Source of the DNA: Actinomycetes bacterium
GTDB taxonomy: Bacteria > Actinomycetota > CADDZG01 > JAHWKV01
Reading direction: 5' to 3'
DNA length: 6,607 nt
Assembly: GCA_029263035.1 (NCBI GenBank)
Contig: JAJCYF010000193.1
Coordinates: 1 to 6,607, forward strand
Below are positions 5,590 through 6,607 of this stretch, in pieces. Under the pieces are notes generated by a model that saw only the letters and a program-made list of their open reading frames with translations, did not search any database and had not been told where the DNA came from. The position numbers and the translations under genes were made by a program. Each line of letters begins with the position of its first letter. The stretch's first letter is position 1.

Positions 5590-6607
5590 TCGATGAACAG
5601 GAGTGGCGCCGGGCGTCAGATGCCCTTCGCAATGCGACCGAGGTGGCGATCTCCTGCCACGTATCACCCGACGGTGATGCCTTCGGGTCCATGCTCGGTC
5701 TCGGCCTGTACCTCGACAGCCTGGGCAAGAAGGTCTGGATGAGCTGGGGGAGCGCAGAGGTGCTGATCCCGGAGAACTATTCCTTCCTGCCGGGGGTCAA
5801 AAGGATTGTCCCCCAGGACCGGTTTCCGGACCAGGTGGAGGTCTTCGTGGCCATCGACTGCGGCGACCAGCGCCGGCTGGAGCTTCTGACGCCCAAATTC
5901 CTGGCCGCCGGAACCAGGGTGAATATCGACCACCACGTCTCCAACACCAACTACGGCGACATCAACCTGGTGGACCACAACCGGGCGTCGTCGGCCGAGC
6001 TGGCGCTGGAGTTGATCCGGCGTATGGGTGGCGAGGTCACCCCGGAGATCGCCACCAACCTGTACACCGGGGTTGTCACCGACACCGGACGTTTTCAGTA
6101 CTCCAACACCTCACCTGCCACGCTTCAGGCGGCGGTTGCACTGCGGGAGGCCGGGGCCGACCACCTGACGGTGGCCGAGAACATCTTTGAGTCCGCGCCG
6201 TTCGACCAGCTTCGCATTCTGGGCAAGGTTCTGGCCCGCGCCAGGCTGGAGGACGGGGTGGTCTATTCCTGGCTGCTGACCGAGGATTTGGGAGGTCTCG
6301 GCCTGGAGATCGCCGAAGACTTCATCGACTTCTTGAAGGTGGTCAAGGAGGCGGACGTCGCCATGATCCTGAAGGAGCGTCCGGAGGGCGGGTGGCGGGC
6401 ATCGCTCAGATCCCGCACCGATCTGGATGTGTCGGCCGTCGCCCAGTCGTTCGGCGGCGGGGGCCACACCAAGGCGGCCGGCTTCAGCATCGGCGGCGAG
6501 TTGGAAGACGTGTTGTCTCGGATCAAGCAGCGCCTGGCCGAAGCAAAGGCCGCGGGCTTAACTGACGAGGCCGCGGGCTTAACTGACGAGGCCGCGGCGC
6601 TACCATG
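5586..6607 (+). CDS. nrnA: NrnA-type DHH phosphoesterase (nanoRNase / pAp phosphatase), 3' end cut by the window
   Basis: DHH/DHHA1 proteins of this type degrade 2-5 nt RNA and dephosphorylate pAp. In Mycobacterium tuberculosis the relative Rv2837c also acts on cyclic dinucleotides or their linear products. All metal-binding motifs are visible: HVSPDGDAFGS at residues 25-35 (His25, Asp29, Asp31), AIDCGD (Asp91), the signature DHH at 115-117, and GVVTDTG with Asp166. The DHHA1 domain follows, with the substrate-binding GGGGHTKAAG at 290-299. The enzyme therefore looks active. The tail after about residue 318 is Ala-rich with two perfect 7-residue repeats. No stop lies within the window. The last two bases are TG in frame, so a TGA would be completed if the next base were A, giving 340 residues and an ATGA overlap with the next gene. 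The GTG start overlaps the rbfA stop. Confidence 0.93.
   Translation, partial: MIDEQEWRRASDALRNATEVAISCHVSPDGDAFGSMLGLGLYLDSLGKKVWMSWGSAEVLIPENYSFLPGVKRIVPQDRFPDQVEVFVAIDCGDQRRLELLTPKFLAAGTRVNIDHHVSNTNYGDINLVDHNRASSAELALELIRRMGGEVTPEIATNLYTGVVTDTGRFQYSNTSPATLQAAVALREAGADHLTVAENIFESAPFDQLRILGKVLARARLEDGVVYSWLLTEDLGGLGLEIAEDFIDFLKVVKEADVAMILKERPEGGWRASLRSRTDLDVSAVAQSFGGGGHTKAAGFSIGGELEDVLSRIKQRLAEAKAAGLTDEAAGLTDEAAALP
6549..6590 (+). repeat. Two perfect 21-bp tandem repeats in the nrnA tail, plus a decayed third
   Basis: Units at 6549-6569 and 6570-6590 are identical over all 21 bases and encode AAGLTDE twice. A degenerate partial third unit follows (6591-6605; AAALP). Perfect DNA identity implies a recent duplication. 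The repeat lies beyond the DHHA1 domain and immediately before the presumed start of the next gene. Confidence 0.92.
6605..6607 (+). other. Probable start codon of the next operon gene (truB expected)
   Basis: The window ends in ATG at the point where nrnA needs only one A to finish with TGA. An ATGA stop/start overlap would match the style of this operon, and truB (tRNA pseudouridine 55 synthase) commonly follows nrnA in actinobacteria. Nothing of the gene itself is seen. A weak GAGG lies at 6588-6591. Confidence 0.35.

Noticed and set aside
6558..6581. Rare TTA codons in the nrnA repeat as a bldA-like control
   Set aside because: TTA also occurs early in infB, in ylxR and in ylxP, all housekeeping genes, so it carries no special regulatory meaning here.

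Overview
The window is high in G+C and carries a classic bacterial transcription/translation operon, all on the + strand: rimP, nusA, ylxR (rnpM), infB, ylxP (DUF503), rbfA and nrnA. The last base triplet is probably the start codon of the next gene. Three things point to an actinobacterium-like organism (Actinomycetota): the gene order, a short NusA without the C-terminal acidic repeats of Escherichia coli, and an IF-2 with a long Ala/Pro/Lys then Gly/Gln/Arg linker. This is inference; I cannot name a genus. A deep-branching or uncultured lineage is possible but unproven.

Region 1-457 holds no convincing gene. It looks like an untranslated leader rich in inverted repeats. It includes one textbook intrinsic terminator (about 316-342), a pair of mutually exclusive small hairpins just before it, a further stem after it, and a 16-base GC-rich repeat present on both sides. 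Because the terminator precedes the operon that encodes NusA, feedback attenuation by NusA is the most interesting hypothesis here. No clear promoter was found.

Region 458-6607 is almost solid coding sequence. Gene borders are touching or overlapping: rimP/nusA 0 nt, nusA/ylxR 20 nt overlap, ylxR/infB 23 nt overlap, infB/ylxP 2 nt gap, ylxP/rbfA 8 nt overlap, rbfA/nrnA 4 nt overlap, and probably 4 nt at the window end. This implies one transcript with extensive translational coupling. The products work around one theme. RimP and RbfA mature the 30S subunit, IF-2 starts translation, NusA controls pausing and termination, YlxR is a small RNA-binding protein, and NrnA clears the shortest RNA fragments and pAp-type nucleotides.

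No CRISPR array, phage, insertion sequence, toxin system or other accessory element is visible. This is an ordinary core-genome locus. The points worth a second look are the leader RNA, two separate 21-bp in-frame tandem repeats in the tails of nusA and nrnA, an unusual residue in the IF-2 switch region, and the rimP start codon.
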